Source of the DNA: Erwinia_E haradaeae_E
GTDB lineage: Bacteria > Pseudomonadota > Gammaproteobacteria > Enterobacterales > Enterobacteriaceae
Length of the DNA stretch: 64,000 nucleotides
Direction of reading: 5' to 3'
Assembly (NCBI RefSeq): GCF_900699015.1
Contig: NZ_LR217737.1
Span: forward strand, 434,001-498,000
The notes under the pieces are model-generated. The model was not told where the DNA came from, searched no databases, and was given only the letters and a program-made list of their open reading frames with translations. Positions 16,089 to 27,210 of this stretch are shown here, one piece after another (position 1 is the first letter of the stretch; every line of letters starts with the position of its first letter). The translations under genes and the position numbers were made by a program.

Positions 16089-16709
16089 ATGGCAAGATAC
16101 TTAGGTCCAACGTTAAAGCTGAGCCGTCGTGAAGGTACAGATTTGTTTCTTAAATCTGGTGTTCGAGCAATCGACACAAAATGCAAGCTACAACAAGCTC
16201 CTGGTCAACACGGAGTGCGTAAATCACGTTTATCTGATTATGGTGGACAACTACGTGAAAAACAGAAAGTACGTCGCATGTATGGAATATTAGAGCGTCA
16301 GTTCTGTAATTACTATAAAGAAGCGGCTCGCCTTAAAGGAAATACTGGCGAAAAGCTTTTAGTTCTTTTAGAGAGTCGTCTTGATAACGTAGTCTATCGT
16401 ATAGGTTTTAGTACTACACGAGCAGAGGCACGACAACTTGTTAGTCATAAGTTAATCATGGTAAACAAACGAGTAGTAAATATTGCTTCTTATCAGGTCA
16501 AACCAAACGATATTATTAGTATTTGTGAAAAAGCTCAAAAACAATCTCGTTTAAAAGCTTCGTTAGAGTTATCTAGCCAACGTGAAAAACCAAGTTGGAT
16601 TGAATTAGATGTAAGTAAGATGGAAGGTATTTTTAAGCACATCCCAGGACGTACTGATCTTACTGCAGATATTAATGAGCACTTGATCGTCGAGCTTTAC
16701 TCAAAGTAA
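16089..16709 (+). CDS. rpsD: 30S ribosomal protein S4
   Basis: S4 nucleates 30S assembly and in E. coli represses the alpha operon by binding its leader. The product is 206 residues, as in E. coli. The RNA-binding S4 domain (LESRLDNVVYRIGFSTTRA, residues about 95-113) is intact. AAGGAATTC lies 19 bp upstream of the ATG, a rather long spacing. Confidence 0.98.
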   Translation: MARYLGPTLKLSRREGTDLFLKSGVRAIDTKCKLQQAPGQHGVRKSRLSDYGGQLREKQKVRRMYGILERQFCNYYKEAARLKGNTGEKLLVLLESRLDNVVYRIGFSTTRAEARQLVSHKLIMVNKRVVNIASYQVKPNDIISICEKAQKQSRLKASLELSSQREKPSWIELDVSKMEGIFKHIPGRTDLTADINEHLIVELYSK

Positions 16710-16739
16710 AGTAAAGAGCTGTACCAAAGAGAGGATACA

Positions 16740-17735
16740 ATGCAGGGTTCTGTGATAGAGTTTCTCAAACCACGTCTAGTAGATATTGAGCAAGTTAGCG
16801 CAACACACGCCAAGGTTACCCTTGAGCCTTTAGAGCGTGGTTTTGGTCATACTCTTGGTAACGCGCTACGTCGTATTTTGTTATCATCAATGCCTGGTTG
16901 CGCAGTTACAGAGGTTGAAATTGATGGCGTACTACATGAATATTCAATTAAAGAGGGCGTACAGGAAGACATTCTAGATATTCTACTAAATTTAAAAGGT
17001 TTAGCAGTTAGAATCCATGGAAAAGACGAAGCAATTTTGACTTTACACAAATCTGGTATTGGTCCTGTAACTGCATCTGATATTATACATGATTCTGATG
17101 TTGAGATTGTCGAGCCAAGCCACGTTATTTGTCATTTAACCTCAGAAAATTCTAATATTATTATCAGGATTAAGGTAGAACGTGGTCGAGGTTATGTTCC
17201 AGCTTCTTCTCGTACTTATTCGGAAGAGTCTGAGAGACCACTTGGACGACTTTTAGTTGATGCTTGCTATAGCCCTGTAGAACGCATCGCCTATAACGTT
17301 GAAGCGGCTCGTGTTGATCAGCGGACTGATTTAGATAAGTTAGTTATTGAAATGGAAACGAATGGTACTATTGATCCTGAAGAAGCCATTCGTCGAGCTG
17401 CTACTATTTTAGCAGATCAATTAGAAGCATTCGTTGATTTACGTGATGTCCGTCAACCAGAAGTAAAAGAAGAAAAACCGGAATTTGATCCAATTTTATT
17501 AAGACCAGTTGATGATCTGGAATTAACAGTTCGCTCTGCTAATTGTCTTAAAGCAGAGTCCATTCATTATATTGGTGATTTAGTACAACGGACTGAAGTT
17601 GAATTACTAAAAACACCCAATCTTGGTAAAAAATCTTTAACTGAGATTAAAGATGTGTTAGCTTCTCGTAATTTATCTTTGGGAATGCGCTTAGAAAATT
17701 GGCCGCCAGCATTGCTTAATAATCATGTGGTATAA
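16740..17735 (+). CDS. rpoA: RNA polymerase subunit alpha
   Basis: The alpha dimer scaffolds RNA polymerase assembly and its C-terminal domain binds UP elements and activators. The product is 331 residues (329 in E. coli). The N-terminal domain (LGNALRRILLSSMPGCAVTE around residues 39-58) and the C-terminal domain (TVRSANCLKAE with the DNA-contacting Arg near 265, then LKTPNLGKKSLTEIK) are both complete. GAGAGGA precedes the ATG. Confidence 0.98.
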   Translation: MQGSVIEFLKPRLVDIEQVSATHAKVTLEPLERGFGHTLGNALRRILLSSMPGCAVTEVEIDGVLHEYSIKEGVQEDILDILLNLKGLAVRIHGKDEAILTLHKSGIGPVTASDIIHDSDVEIVEPSHVICHLTSENSNIIIRIKVERGRGYVPASSRTYSEESERPLGRLLVDACYSPVERIAYNVEAARVDQRTDLDKLVIEMETNGTIDPEEAIRRAATILADQLEAFVDLRDVRQPEVKEEKPEFDPILLRPVDDLELTVRSANCLKAESIHYIGDLVQRTEVELLKTPNLGKKSLTEIKDVLASRNLSLGMRLENWPPALLNNHVV

Positions 17736-17766
17736 AATTCAATTTTTATTATAAAAGGATTCAGTC

Positions 17767-18159
17767 ATGCGCCATCGTAAAATTGGGCGTCAATTAAATC
17801 GAAATAGTAGTCACCGGCAGGCAATGTTTCAAAACATTGCCGCTTCGTTAGTTCTCCATGAATTAATTAAGACAACCGTAGCGAAAGCGAAAGAACTACG
17901 TCGTATTATAGAACCACTTATTACTCTTTCTAAGACTGATAGTCTTGCTAATCGTCGCTTAGTTTTTTCTCGTACTCGTAATAATGAGATTGTGAAAAAA
18001 TTATTCAATAAACTAGGCCCACGTTTTATCGATCGTCCGGGTGGTTATGTTCATATTTGGAAGTGTGGTGTCCGCATTAGTGATCACGCTCCTATGGCTT
18101 ATATTTCATTAGTTGGTCGGCCAGAGACACTAAAATCAGATACTAAAAGCATCAGATAA
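17767..18159 (+). CDS. rplQ: 50S ribosomal protein L17
   Basis: L17 lies at the tunnel-exit face of the 50S subunit. The product is 130 residues (127 in E. coli), starting MRHRKIGRQLNRNSSHRQAMF. The core is conserved, and the last ~12 residues differ. AAAGGA precedes the ATG. It is the last gene of the alpha operon. Confidence 0.97.
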   Translation: MRHRKIGRQLNRNSSHRQAMFQNIAASLVLHELIKTTVAKAKELRRIIEPLITLSKTDSLANRRLVFSRTRNNEIVKKLFNKLGPRFIDRPGGYVHIWKCGVRISDHAPMAYISLVGRPETLKSDTKSIR

Positions 18160-18237
18160 TGTATAAATATTTTATATAAATCAAATTATGGTCATAATCT
18201 ATTATAAAAATAATATATTTATTCTTTAAAAATTTTA

Positions 18238-18600
18238 ATGTGTGAACCAGATACACAGAAAAGTAAATTACAAACCAGCGATCTTTATCAAGAGAGAGAT
18301 CGTGACAAGGAAGGTTATCTTGTCATTTCAGTAAATTGGACTGAAGATTTTGCAAAAAAAATTGCAAAAGAGGAAGGTATTAACCTTAATCTAGATCATT
18401 GGGAGATTATCTATTTGATTCGAAATTTTTATTTAGAATTTAATATTTCTCCAACAGTGCATATGTTGGTTAAGGTAATAAAAAAAAGGTATGGTGAAGA
18501 GAAAGGAAACAGTCGTTATTTATTTCGTCTCTTCCCCAAAGGACCAGTGAAACAAGCAACAAAAATCGCTGGTCTTCCAAAACCTAATAAGTGTCTCTAA
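18238..18600 (+). CDS. tusE: Sulfurtransferase TusE (DsrC family)
   Basis: TusE takes sulfur from TusBCD and passes it to MnmA for 2-thiolation of tRNA wobble uridines. The C-terminal two-thirds match E. coli TusE closely: HWEIIYLIRNFYLEFN, GEEKGNSRYLFRLFPKGP and KQATKIAGLPKP. The catalytic Cys is the next-to-last residue (C119). The 120-residue product is about 11 longer than E. coli, and residues 1-25 do not align. No clear ribosome binding site precedes the ATG, so translation may partly follow from rplQ, 78 bp upstream. Confidence 0.92.
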   Translation: MCEPDTQKSKLQTSDLYQERDRDKEGYLVISVNWTEDFAKKIAKEEGINLNLDHWEIIYLIRNFYLEFNISPTVHMLVKVIKKRYGEEKGNSRYLFRLFPKGPVKQATKIAGLPKPNKCL

Positions 18601-18639
18601 TTCAATAGAGAGTTATTCATTTCAATATTAGCTATAGCT

Positions 18640-18667
18640 TCTATCCTAAACCTCTGTCAAGGATAGA
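18640..18667. terminator. Hairpin after tusE
   Basis: An 8-bp perfect stem, TCTATCCT (18640-18647) with AGGATAGA (18660-18667), closes a 12-nt loop 40 bp after the tusE stop. It may end the alpha-tusE transcript, but no clear U tract follows. Confidence 0.4.
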
Positions 18668-20331
18668 GACTAATAATATAGTATTCATTAAGTATTATTA
18701 GATTAGCAATATACAGTCGTTCTGTTTTTAGATAGGTAGATTAAAAAATCTCTATCAGTAATATACTTTATTTATAAATCCACTGTATTACAATATTAGT
18801 GTAAATTTAGAACGAAATAAGATTGTCACATATTATGTTTACACAGATGATTGCTTATAGTTTATTCTTTGTATTTAATTTTAGTGAAAGTCTTTTTTAC
18901 ACTAAAAATCTATAAATTGATATTTCATAATGTATAGGTAAAATAATATAAAAATATAGTGGACTATTTTACTATTGCTTAGTGTATCTATCTATAGCAT
19001 ATGTTCTATGTAAAGAAAGACAAAATACTCATGATTTTAGTAAGCTATTACTATTGGATTCTATAATAATCAGATTAATAATATGCGTATTATTATTTGG
19101 GGGGTTTTAAGTATATCTTTCTTTTATTACTATCTATATATAAATATATAGACTCGGGTATATCAAGCGTCTTGATCAGAAGAAGGTAATCATCATCATT
19201 CTTCTAAAATAGTCTTGTGTTTTTGAATTGGAATTCAAATTAGCTAGTCTTACCTTATAAGATTCCCTTATTAATAAGCTTCACAAATTATAAATATGCT
19301 AGTTGTAATAAAAAATTGCTTTTTATTTAATATTTTCTTTTTTTAGGAACAATGATCTAATGTTTATAACAATATTATAATAGGCTTCAGATATCTATTT
19401 TATATATGTATATACTAATTAAATGTAGTATTAAGTAATTTTTATATAGAGAGTAAACAGACATCATCGTGATTTTTTAAATTCTGTATTCAAGAGTTCA
19501 TAAATACCTCTTTTCCTGACAAGAAGAAGAGGTGTTTATGGATCTGTCGATAGCAGATTCATGCTTATTTTAGATATAAAATTGATATTAATCATTGTTG
19601 GTGTCTTTCTATATATAAGCTCTATTATAAGAAAGATAATAGATACAATCTTATACTATATTACTATAATAATAGTATTCATTGATATTTTTGGTTTTTA
19701 TTCCAATCTATCTACAGATGGCTTCTTTTAGGTATAGGGTGTTTTTTTATATTATATATATCTCTCTTCTCATGACAAATTTTATTTGAATCTTTTACAT
19801 ATTTTTATTAAAAATCGATTCGTATCTCATAGAGAAACAAGGTATTAGAAAGTTATATCAATAATATCTAATTAAAGTATCTTTTTATTGCGATATTAAA
19901 ATATTCATCACTTGGAGTTAATAGAAGAGAGATTCTTCTATCGATAGGGTAAGTATAAAATAATTAATACCATCTAATATTGGATCACATATTATATCTT
20001 TTATGTCTATGTAGACTTAAAGCTATCTGATTAATTAGTTTTTTGTAGAGTGTTTAATAAACATATAGAAAGAAAATAAAAAAAGAAATATTTAAATTGT
20101 TATTAGCAATATTTATAAATAAAATTGGAATACTGCGTTTCATAAACTCTCTAAAAAAGTTGCCTATATTCTATTCATATCTAGACAAAGAAGATCTAGA
20201 AGAATAGTACATGTATTATTAAATATAGATAAGATATACAGTAAATGTGATTACATAACGACTAATTTGTATATTTAGATTGATATTATCGGTTTGTGCA
20301 GTCAATTATACCGCAATGTGGAGCACATGTA
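18668..20331. other. 1.66-kb AT-rich gap without recognisable genes
   Basis: No frame here is open for a convincing length or resembles a protein I know. The one structure that stands out is a 14-bp stem with a single G-U pair: 19499-19512 with 19527-19540, containing ACCTCTT/AAGAGGT, around a 14-nt loop. It may be a terminator left from a lost gene. Confidence 0.6.
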
Positions 20332-21774
20332 ATGAACGTTACCTTACCTAGCTTTACAGGTGTCGGCGTGTTAATAGTAGGGGATGTGTTGCTGGATCAG
20401 TATTGGTATGGACGTACACCAGAAACTTCTTCTGAAGCACCAGTGTTAGTAGTAAAAGTGAATCACATAGAAGACCGTCCTGGTGGTGCTGCTAACGTTG
20501 CTATGAATATTGTTGCATTAGGCGCGCAATCTTATTTAATTGGTTTTATTGGGGATGATGCAGCTGCGAAATCTTTACGCACAGCCTTAGATAGTGTTAA
20601 CGTAATATATGATTTTATTTCTGTTGATAACTATTCTACTATTATTAAAACACGTGTTTTAGCACGTAATCAACAGCTAATTCGTTTAGATTTTGAAGAA
20701 AAACTAGAAGGAGTCTATTCTGAACTGATTCATGATCGAATATATAAGTTTTTACCAAATATTGGTGCAATTGTTCTATCTGATTATGATAAAGGTGCAT
20801 TAGCTAATGTTCAAACTATTATTAGTTTAGCGCGCAATTCAGGGGTAGCTATTCTAGTAGATCCGAAAGGTAATGATTTTTCTCGTTATTATGGAGCTAC
20901 ATTACTTACACCAAATTTATATGAATTCGAAAAGGCTGTAGGAAAATGCAAAAATGAAGATGATATTCTTCAAAAAGGCACAAAATTAATGCAAGAAAAT
21001 GCATTGTCTGGATTACTTATTACTCGTTCAGAAAATGGGATGTTATTGTTACAACCAGATCAAGATCCTTTTTATATGCCAACTCAAGCAAAAGAGGTTT
21101 ATGATGTTACTGGTGCAGGAGACACAGTTATTGGTGTAGTAGCAACGGCTATAGCTGCTGGTTGCACCTTAGAAGAAGGTTGTTTCCTTGCAAATATAGC
21201 CGCAGGGGTAGTGGTAGGGAAAATTGGTACCTCAACTGTATCTTCAGTTGAGCTTAACCGCGCTATTCAAATGAGGTTTAAGGAAGATGGAAGAATGATT
21301 AATGAAGTAAAACTTATTATTGAAGTTAGAAAAGCTCGTCAACGTGGCGAGACAATAGTCATGACGAATGGTGTATTCGATATCCTGCATGCAGGACATG
21401 TATCCTTTTTGTCTAATGCACGCCAATTAGGAGACCGCCTTATAGTAGCAGTAAATAGTGATTTATCTACTTGTCGGTTGAAAGGTATGACTCGACCAGT
21501 TAATTCTCTTATCAATCGTATGCGAGTACTTAGTGCATTGGAGGCAATCGATTGGGTAATTAGTTTTGATAATGATACGCCACAGAAACTTATTTCAAAA
21601 ATACTTCCTGATGTTCTAGTTAAGGGTGGTGACTATAAATCTAAAATGGAAGAGATTGCAGGGAGTAAAGAAGTGTTAGATAATGGTGGTACTGTTAGAG
21701 TGTTAAATTTTGAAGATGGAATCACTACCAGTCAAATTATACAAACGATTATCAGAAGAAAAGGTAATAATTAA
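20332..21774 (+). CDS. hldE: Bifunctional heptose 7-phosphate kinase / heptose 1-phosphate adenylyltransferase
   Basis: HldE makes ADP-heptose for the LPS inner core through kinase and nucleotidyltransferase steps. The N-terminal PfkB-type kinase has RPGGAANVAMN near residue 50 and VTGAGDTV with catalytic Asp264. The C-terminal domain has TNGVFDILHAGH with the HxGH motif at 353-356. The product is 480 residues (477 in E. coli). The ATG at 20332 with GGAG at 20320 is chosen over a GTG at 20296 because homology begins with MNVTLP. It is isolated by long gaps on both sides. Its retention implies at least a core LPS is still made. Confidence 0.97.
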   Translation: MNVTLPSFTGVGVLIVGDVLLDQYWYGRTPETSSEAPVLVVKVNHIEDRPGGAANVAMNIVALGAQSYLIGFIGDDAAAKSLRTALDSVNVIYDFISVDNYSTIIKTRVLARNQQLIRLDFEEKLEGVYSELIHDRIYKFLPNIGAIVLSDYDKGALANVQTIISLARNSGVAILVDPKGNDFSRYYGATLLTPNLYEFEKAVGKCKNEDDILQKGTKLMQENALSGLLITRSENGMLLLQPDQDPFYMPTQAKEVYDVTGAGDTVIGVVATAIAAGCTLEEGCFLANIAAGVVVGKIGTSTVSSVELNRAIQMRFKEDGRMINEVKLIIEVRKARQRGETIVMTNGVFDILHAGHVSFLSNARQLGDRLIVAVNSDLSTCRLKGMTRPVNSLINRMRVLSALEAIDWVISFDNDTPQKLISKILPDVLVKGGDYKSKMEEIAGSKEVLDNGGTVRVLNFEDGITTSQIIQTIIRRKGNN

Positions 21775-22852
21775 TCATTGGTCCTCCTTCATACAGTATG
21801 GTAATATTTTACTTTAATTTTAAAAGTAGACTTATCTACGTGACTAGGATTTTTTTAAACAAATATCTAAGAGCTGCTTTGTTTAGAATATCATTCATTA
21901 ACTGAATAAGGTATCCGGATGCTCTTTACTTCTAGAGATAAAATTATATGACTTTTATAATGATAAGAGATGCAAGTGTATTTTATATTTATTTAGGTTT
22001 TATTAAGCATAATAAGTGAAAATTGTAATCTTATCATTCTAAATTATGAATTATGTAGTAGATCAATTTCTATAATTATACATTTGATTAAGATAATTAT
22101 TTTGTACTTACAAATGTTAAAAAAGATACAAGTTGATTTTTATCTTGAATCAATAATAAGATTTATAATTAATATTTATAATCAATAACATAAGTACGTT
22201 GATTTATAGTGCTATCCCATAACGCAATTTCAATATGATTTATAAGTGTCAATATAAAATATGTTATTATGTAATAATTTTCATATAGATTATATGATGT
22301 GATTTATTTTATTTTTCCAGGTTGAGTACAGAAATATAGATGTTTTGATAAAATTTTTAAAACAAATATTTTTATTCATTACTAGAACTTATAATAACTT
22401 TTATAACAATATGTAAAAATAAAATGTATTATCTTGTAATCCATGCCTAATCCTATTGGTTTTAAAAAAATATAAAAATAATATTTTACATGGTTAATGT
22501 GATGTTGTCAAAATAGCAATCTATTATTAGCATAGATAATTTAGTTAGAAATTAATTCTAATATATTAAATTTTAATATAGTATTTTATATGAACTATGT
22601 TTTGTTTTAGAATAAAATGTATTTAATTCATATATAAAATAATAGTATAGATATTAATCTATAGAATGTGACATATAGATTAAGTCTATATTATTTAGTA
22701 CCTATATAAATAGATTATGAAATTATAATTGTTTATTTATTTTATAGTAAGTTATTACGCATTTTTACTAGCTTGTGTACATGTTTATTTTATTACACTA
22801 ACATTATCCTTACTGTTTAATAAAATCAATCTTATATTTATAGGACTAAATC
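21775..22852. other. 1.08-kb AT-rich gap, nothing recognised
   Basis: All frames are broken by frequent stops and the base composition is far more AT-rich than the flanking genes. I recognise no gene remnant, RNA or strong hairpin. Transcription signals for prlC must lie near its 3' end but cannot be singled out among many AT-rich -10-like strings. Confidence 0.6.
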
Positions 22853-24922
22853 ATGATAAATCCTTTGCTCTCCTCTTTTAGACTACCACCTTTTTACAAG
22901 ATTAAACCTGAACACATGGTTCCAGCTATAACCCAAAAACTGAATCAGTGCCGTCTAGTAATAAATAGAATAATTACTCAAGGTGAGCCATATTATTGGG
23001 ATAATTTCGTTCAACCTATAAGTGAAGTAACTAACGAGTTAAATTGTTTATTTTCGTTAGTAAGTCACTTAAATTCAGTAAAAAATAGCCCTATATTACG
23101 ATTGGCTTATGAAAAAATATTAATACTTGTAGAAGAGTATAGTACTTGGGTTGGTCAGAATCAGGCTCTTTATAAAGCATATTGTAATATTAAAAATGAA
23201 GTTAATATTTATACAACTTTAAGTTTTGAACAAAAAAAAATGATTAAGAATACCCTGCGTGATTTTAAGCTATCTGCAATTGACCTTCCGAGAGATATAC
23301 AGTATCGATATGGACAGATTACTATTCGTTTATCTATTCTTTCATCCAAGTACAGTAATAATGTTTTAGATGCTACTTTAGGATGGAATAAGTTAATTAT
23401 AGATAAAAATGAACTTTCAGGAATACCGGAAAGTACGATTTTATTAGCAAAAAAAAGAGCAGAGGATCAAGGTAAAAATGGTTGGTTATTATCATTAGAT
23501 GACCCTAGTTATCGATCAATTCTAACTTATTGTGATACACAATATTTACGAGAAGAATTTTATCGAGTGTATTTCACTCGCGCATCGGATCAAGGACCTA
23601 ATGCTGGAAAGTGGGATAATACAGAAGTCATGCAGGAAGCATTAACATTACGTTATGAATTAGCTGAATTATTGGGTTTTTCTTCCTATGCTTCTCAGTC
23701 ATTAGTAACTAAAATGGCTCAAACTCCTATGGAGGTTTCTAATTTCTTAAATACTCTTGCAGAGAGAGTTCGGTCCAGTGCAAAGGTAGAACTAGAAAAA
23801 TTATCTGATTTTGTAAAAAAAATATACGGAACTGATAGGTTGCAGCCTTGGGATATTGCTTACTATAGTGAAAAATATAAACAGAATTTATATCACTTTA
23901 ACAGTGAGGATCTTCGTGCTTATTTTCCTGAATATCGTGTCCTTTATGGTTTGTTTGAAATTATACATCGTGTTTTTGGTATTACGTCTAAAGAGCGTCA
24001 TAATGTAGAGATTTATCATAAAGATGTTCGATTTTTCGATTTATTTGATGATAAAAATTATTATCGAGGTAGCTTTTTTCTTGATCTATATTCACGTGAT
24101 CATAAGCGAAGTGGAGCCTGGATGGATGAATGTGTTACCCAAATGCGAAAATCAGATGGATCTCTTCAAAAACCAGTAGCTTATCTAGTTTGTAACTTTG
24201 ATCGACCGCTGAACGGTCAACCAGCTCTCTTTACTCATAATGAAGTCATTACTCTTTTTCATGAGTTTGGTCATGCTCTTCATCATATTTTAACAAAAAT
24301 TGATATACCTTTAATATCTGGGATCAATGGAGTTCCATGGGATGCCATTGAACTACCTAGTCAGTTGATGGAAAAATGGTGTTGGCATCCAGAATCACTT
24401 AAAATTATTTCTGAACATTATAAGACACTTGAGCCGTTACCTGATGACTTAATATATAAAATACTAGAAGCTAAAAATTATCAAGCAGCGCTATCTATGC
24501 TGCGTCAAATAGAGTTTTCATTATTTGATTTTCGTTTACACGAAGAGTGTTACCCAGGTAAAGATATAAATATTTTAGATATTTTTCAAGAGGTTCATAG
24601 TCGGATATCTGTTTTTCCTTTGTTAGAATGGAATCGGTTTCCACATACATTTAGCCATATCTTTTCCGGTGGTTATGCGGCGGGGTATTACAGCTACCTA
24701 TGGGCAGCTGTGTTAGCTTCAGATTGTTGGTCGCGTTTTGAAAAAGAAGGTATTTTTAACCGTAAAACCGGTGAGTCTTTTCTTGATAATATCTTAACTC
24801 GTGGTGGATCAGAAGATTTTATGGCATTATTTTGTCGATTTCGAGGTCGTAAACCACAAATAGATCCATTTCTATATCAGAATGGAATAACAATACAAAA
24901 TTCACAAGAGGCATTTTATTAG
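22853..24922 (+). CDS. prlC: Oligopeptidase A (M3 family)
   Basis: This cytosolic zinc metallopeptidase degrades short peptides, including cleaved signal peptides. The product is 689 residues (680 in E. coli) and aligns throughout. Landmarks are SHLNSVKNSP near residue 80, DQGPNAGKWDN, FYLDLY-type core and the zinc motif HEFGH at 470-474. The late block FSHIFSGGYAAGYYSYLW is also intact. AGGACTAA precedes the ATG. It is followed immediately by rsmJ (TAGTG overlap), the same pair as in E. coli. Confidence 0.97.
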   Translation: MINPLLSSFRLPPFYKIKPEHMVPAITQKLNQCRLVINRIITQGEPYYWDNFVQPISEVTNELNCLFSLVSHLNSVKNSPILRLAYEKILILVEEYSTWVGQNQALYKAYCNIKNEVNIYTTLSFEQKKMIKNTLRDFKLSAIDLPRDIQYRYGQITIRLSILSSKYSNNVLDATLGWNKLIIDKNELSGIPESTILLAKKRAEDQGKNGWLLSLDDPSYRSILTYCDTQYLREEFYRVYFTRASDQGPNAGKWDNTEVMQEALTLRYELAELLGFSSYASQSLVTKMAQTPMEVSNFLNTLAERVRSSAKVELEKLSDFVKKIYGTDRLQPWDIAYYSEKYKQNLYHFNSEDLRAYFPEYRVLYGLFEIIHRVFGITSKERHNVEIYHKDVRFFDLFDDKNYYRGSFFLDLYSRDHKRSGAWMDECVTQMRKSDGSLQKPVAYLVCNFDRPLNGQPALFTHNEVITLFHEFGHALHHILTKIDIPLISGINGVPWDAIELPSQLMEKWCWHPESLKIISEHYKTLEPLPDDLIYKILEAKNYQAALSMLRQIEFSLFDFRLHEECYPGKDINILDIFQEVHSRISVFPLLEWNRFPHTFSHIFSGGYAAGYYSYLWAAVLASDCWSRFEKEGIFNRKTGESFLDNILTRGGSEDFMALFCRFRGRKPQIDPFLYQNGITIQNSQEAFY

Positions 24923-25677
24923 TGCGTGTATGCTTACTAAATGAATCAGGAAGTCAAAAGAGAGATACCTTGTATATTTTATCTACACGCTGGGGTCTGA
25001 TTCATGATCAGACGAGCTCCATAAGACTGATAATAAAATCTGATCATCTTGAAATCAGCCACCTGAGTCAGCCTTCACTTGGTAGTGTATTTGTCAATTT
25101 TTTCTGTAAGAGCATGACATATCGACGTAAATTTGGTGGAGGAGAATGTGAAGCTATAGCTAGAGCTGTAGGTATTAAAAATAATTATTTTCCAGATATC
25201 CTTGACGCAACAGCAGGATTAGGGCGTGACGCTTTTTTGCTAGCTTCACTTGGCTGTCGAGTACGTATGCTAGAACGCAATCCTGTTGTAGCGGCATTAC
25301 TTGATGATGGACTACGTCGTGCCTATTCTCATCAAACAATAGGATTATGGTTGAGTAAAAATATGATTCTTTTACCGATTTCTAGTTTGTTAGTATCATC
25401 AAATATTTTTCCTCCACCGGATGTAGTTTATCTTGATCCTATGTACCCTTTGAAAAAGAAAAAAGCTTTAGTAAAAAAGGACATGCGTATATTACAGTCT
25501 TTGATAGGTATTGATACAGATTCAGATTTACTTTTATATCCTGCTAGAATATTAGCAAAAAAGTGTGTAGTAGTAAAACGACCGCGTTATGCTCAAGTTT
25601 TATCAGGGGTGCATACAGATAACATTTTAAAGACTAAAAAACATCGTTTTGATATTTATAGTCCAATTAATCACTGA
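24922..25677 (+). CDS. rsmJ: 16S rRNA m2G1516 methyltransferase
   Basis: RsmJ methylates N2 of G1516 in 16S rRNA using SAM. The product is 251 residues (250 in E. coli). The SAM-binding block DATAGLGRDAF is at residues 95-105, followed by CRVRMLERNPVVAALLDDG and VVYLDPMYP. The GTG start shares its G with the last base of the prlC TAG stop, so the genes are probably translationally coupled. The N-terminal 60 residues have diverged more than the methyltransferase core. Confidence 0.95.
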   Translation: MRVCLLNESGSQKRDTLYILSTRWGLIHDQTSSIRLIIKSDHLEISHLSQPSLGSVFVNFFCKSMTYRRKFGGGECEAIARAVGIKNNYFPDILDATAGLGRDAFLLASLGCRVRMLERNPVVAALLDDGLRRAYSHQTIGLWLSKNMILLPISSLLVSSNIFPPPDVVYLDPMYPLKKKKALVKKDMRILQSLIGIDTDSDLLLYPARILAKKCVVVKRPRYAQVLSGVHTDNILKTKKHRFDIYSPINH

Positions 25678-26646
25678 AGATATGAATGAGAAATAGACCT
25701 GTGTAATGAAGGTATGATTTAGCTATAGTTCCTTCTATATAGATAAGTATATTCATTCATTAAATATAGAATATTGTGTATTTAATTATTGTAGTTATGT
25801 CAATATAAAATTGTATAAGATTTGAAATCTTATAACTTAATCATAACTCTAATATTAAAATTAATAAATAGATGATACAGTTTTTTATCATATTAAAATA
25901 ACCTGTTCTGCAGTGTGATATGATATTTATCATCTAGACTAATATAGTTTTTGGTTGCTCTAACAGGTAGGAAAGAGGATTAACGTTATTTAATTTTTTA
26001 AAATATTAAAATAAATATTTTGTATATTAGAGTCTACTTATTCTAAGCTATGATAAAATCAATCCTATTGTTATTAAAATACTGTAATATGCTCTTTCTG
26101 ATCATAGAAAATTTTAGATTATCTCGCAAAAAGACTGGTGATCTATTTTTTATTAGACAATTAATAAAATTTTAAAAAAATTGGATGATAAGTTTTATTA
26201 ATTTTGATCTAGTGTATAACACAGTTTTGCATCTCTGATGAGTAACATTAATTCAAGTATATTAAATGAATCTATTTCTATTTTATAGATAGAGGTGGAT
26301 TATATCTGTTTCGTACACTTAAAATGAAAGATCATACTGTTAACTAATTTATCTATATCTTATATAGATCAGACTGGTAGTTTAGTAAGAAAAACATAGA
26401 AATAATTAGTAAAATTGGTATCTATGATATATATACTGACAATAGATATATCGAGTGTTTTTATAGATCTTAATATGTTAATTCTATATTAGTTCAGAAT
26501 ATGAATTCTGAATTAGAGTGAGTGATTCACTAAATTAGATTTGTTGTAATTTATCTTAGATTTTGATCTTAAAAAAATATATTTTTATATATATTCTAAT
26601 ATTAATTGAGATCTAGAATTGATTACATTGTTAATTAGGATAAGTT
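25678..26646. other. 0.97-kb AT-rich gap, nothing recognised
   Basis: No open frame of convincing length on either strand. In E. coli rsgA lies upstream of orn on the opposite strand. I looked for RsgA motifs on the minus strand and found none that I trust. Confidence 0.55.
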
Positions 26647-27210
26647 ATGACTGAAAATATTCATCACCTGATCTGGATTGATCTTGAAATGACTGGTTTA
26701 AATCCAGAAAATGACCGTATTCTTGAGATTGCGACACTTCTAACTGACAATAATTTAAGCTTTATTGTTGAAGGGCCGGTGCTAGCTATAAACCAAAAGG
26801 AAAAATATCTTAGATCTATGGATGAATGGAATATGAAGACTCATACTAATAGTGGTTTAGTAGAACGAGTTCGAACTAGTTTTTTCAATGAACGTTCTGC
26901 TGAACTTGCAACCATAGAATTTTTAAAACCACGAATTCAACCACATAGTTCACCTATGTGCGGTAATAGTATTGGACAAGATCGTCGATTTTTGCGGAAA
27001 TATATGCCAGATTTAGAATCTTATTTTCATTATCGATCTTTAGATATCAGTGTGCTTAAAGAGTTGGCATCTCGATGGAGACCATCTATTCTAAATGGAT
27101 TCAGAAAAAATAATAGACATAATGCGTTATATGATATTTATGAATCCGTGGCAGAGTTAGACTATTATCGTCAAAATTTTATTAAAATCGCATCAGAGAT
27201 AGAAAAATAG
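26647..27210 (+). CDS. orn: Oligoribonuclease
   Basis: Orn is a DEDDh 3'-5' exonuclease that finishes RNA decay by degrading 2-5-mers. The product is 187 residues (181 in E. coli). Exo I is IDLEMTG with D12 and E14. The GNSIGQDRRFL block and the final H-x4-D catalytic pair (HNALYD) are present; the Asp just before the final catalytic Asp has become Tyr. AGGATAAGTT precedes the ATG. It stands alone between two gaps. Confidence 0.96.
   Translation: MTENIHHLIWIDLEMTGLNPENDRILEIATLLTDNNLSFIVEGPVLAINQKEKYLRSMDEWNMKTHTNSGLVERVRTSFFNERSAELATIEFLKPRIQPHSSPMCGNSIGQDRRFLRKYMPDLESYFHYRSLDISVLKELASRWRPSILNGFRKNNRHNALYDIYESVAELDYYRQNFIKIASEIEK

Noticed and set aside
25678..26646. Possible rsgA remnant opposite orn, expected from E. 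coli order
   Set aside because: Only a few Asn/Ile residues resemble RsgA. No GTPase motif such as GQSGVGKSS could be found.
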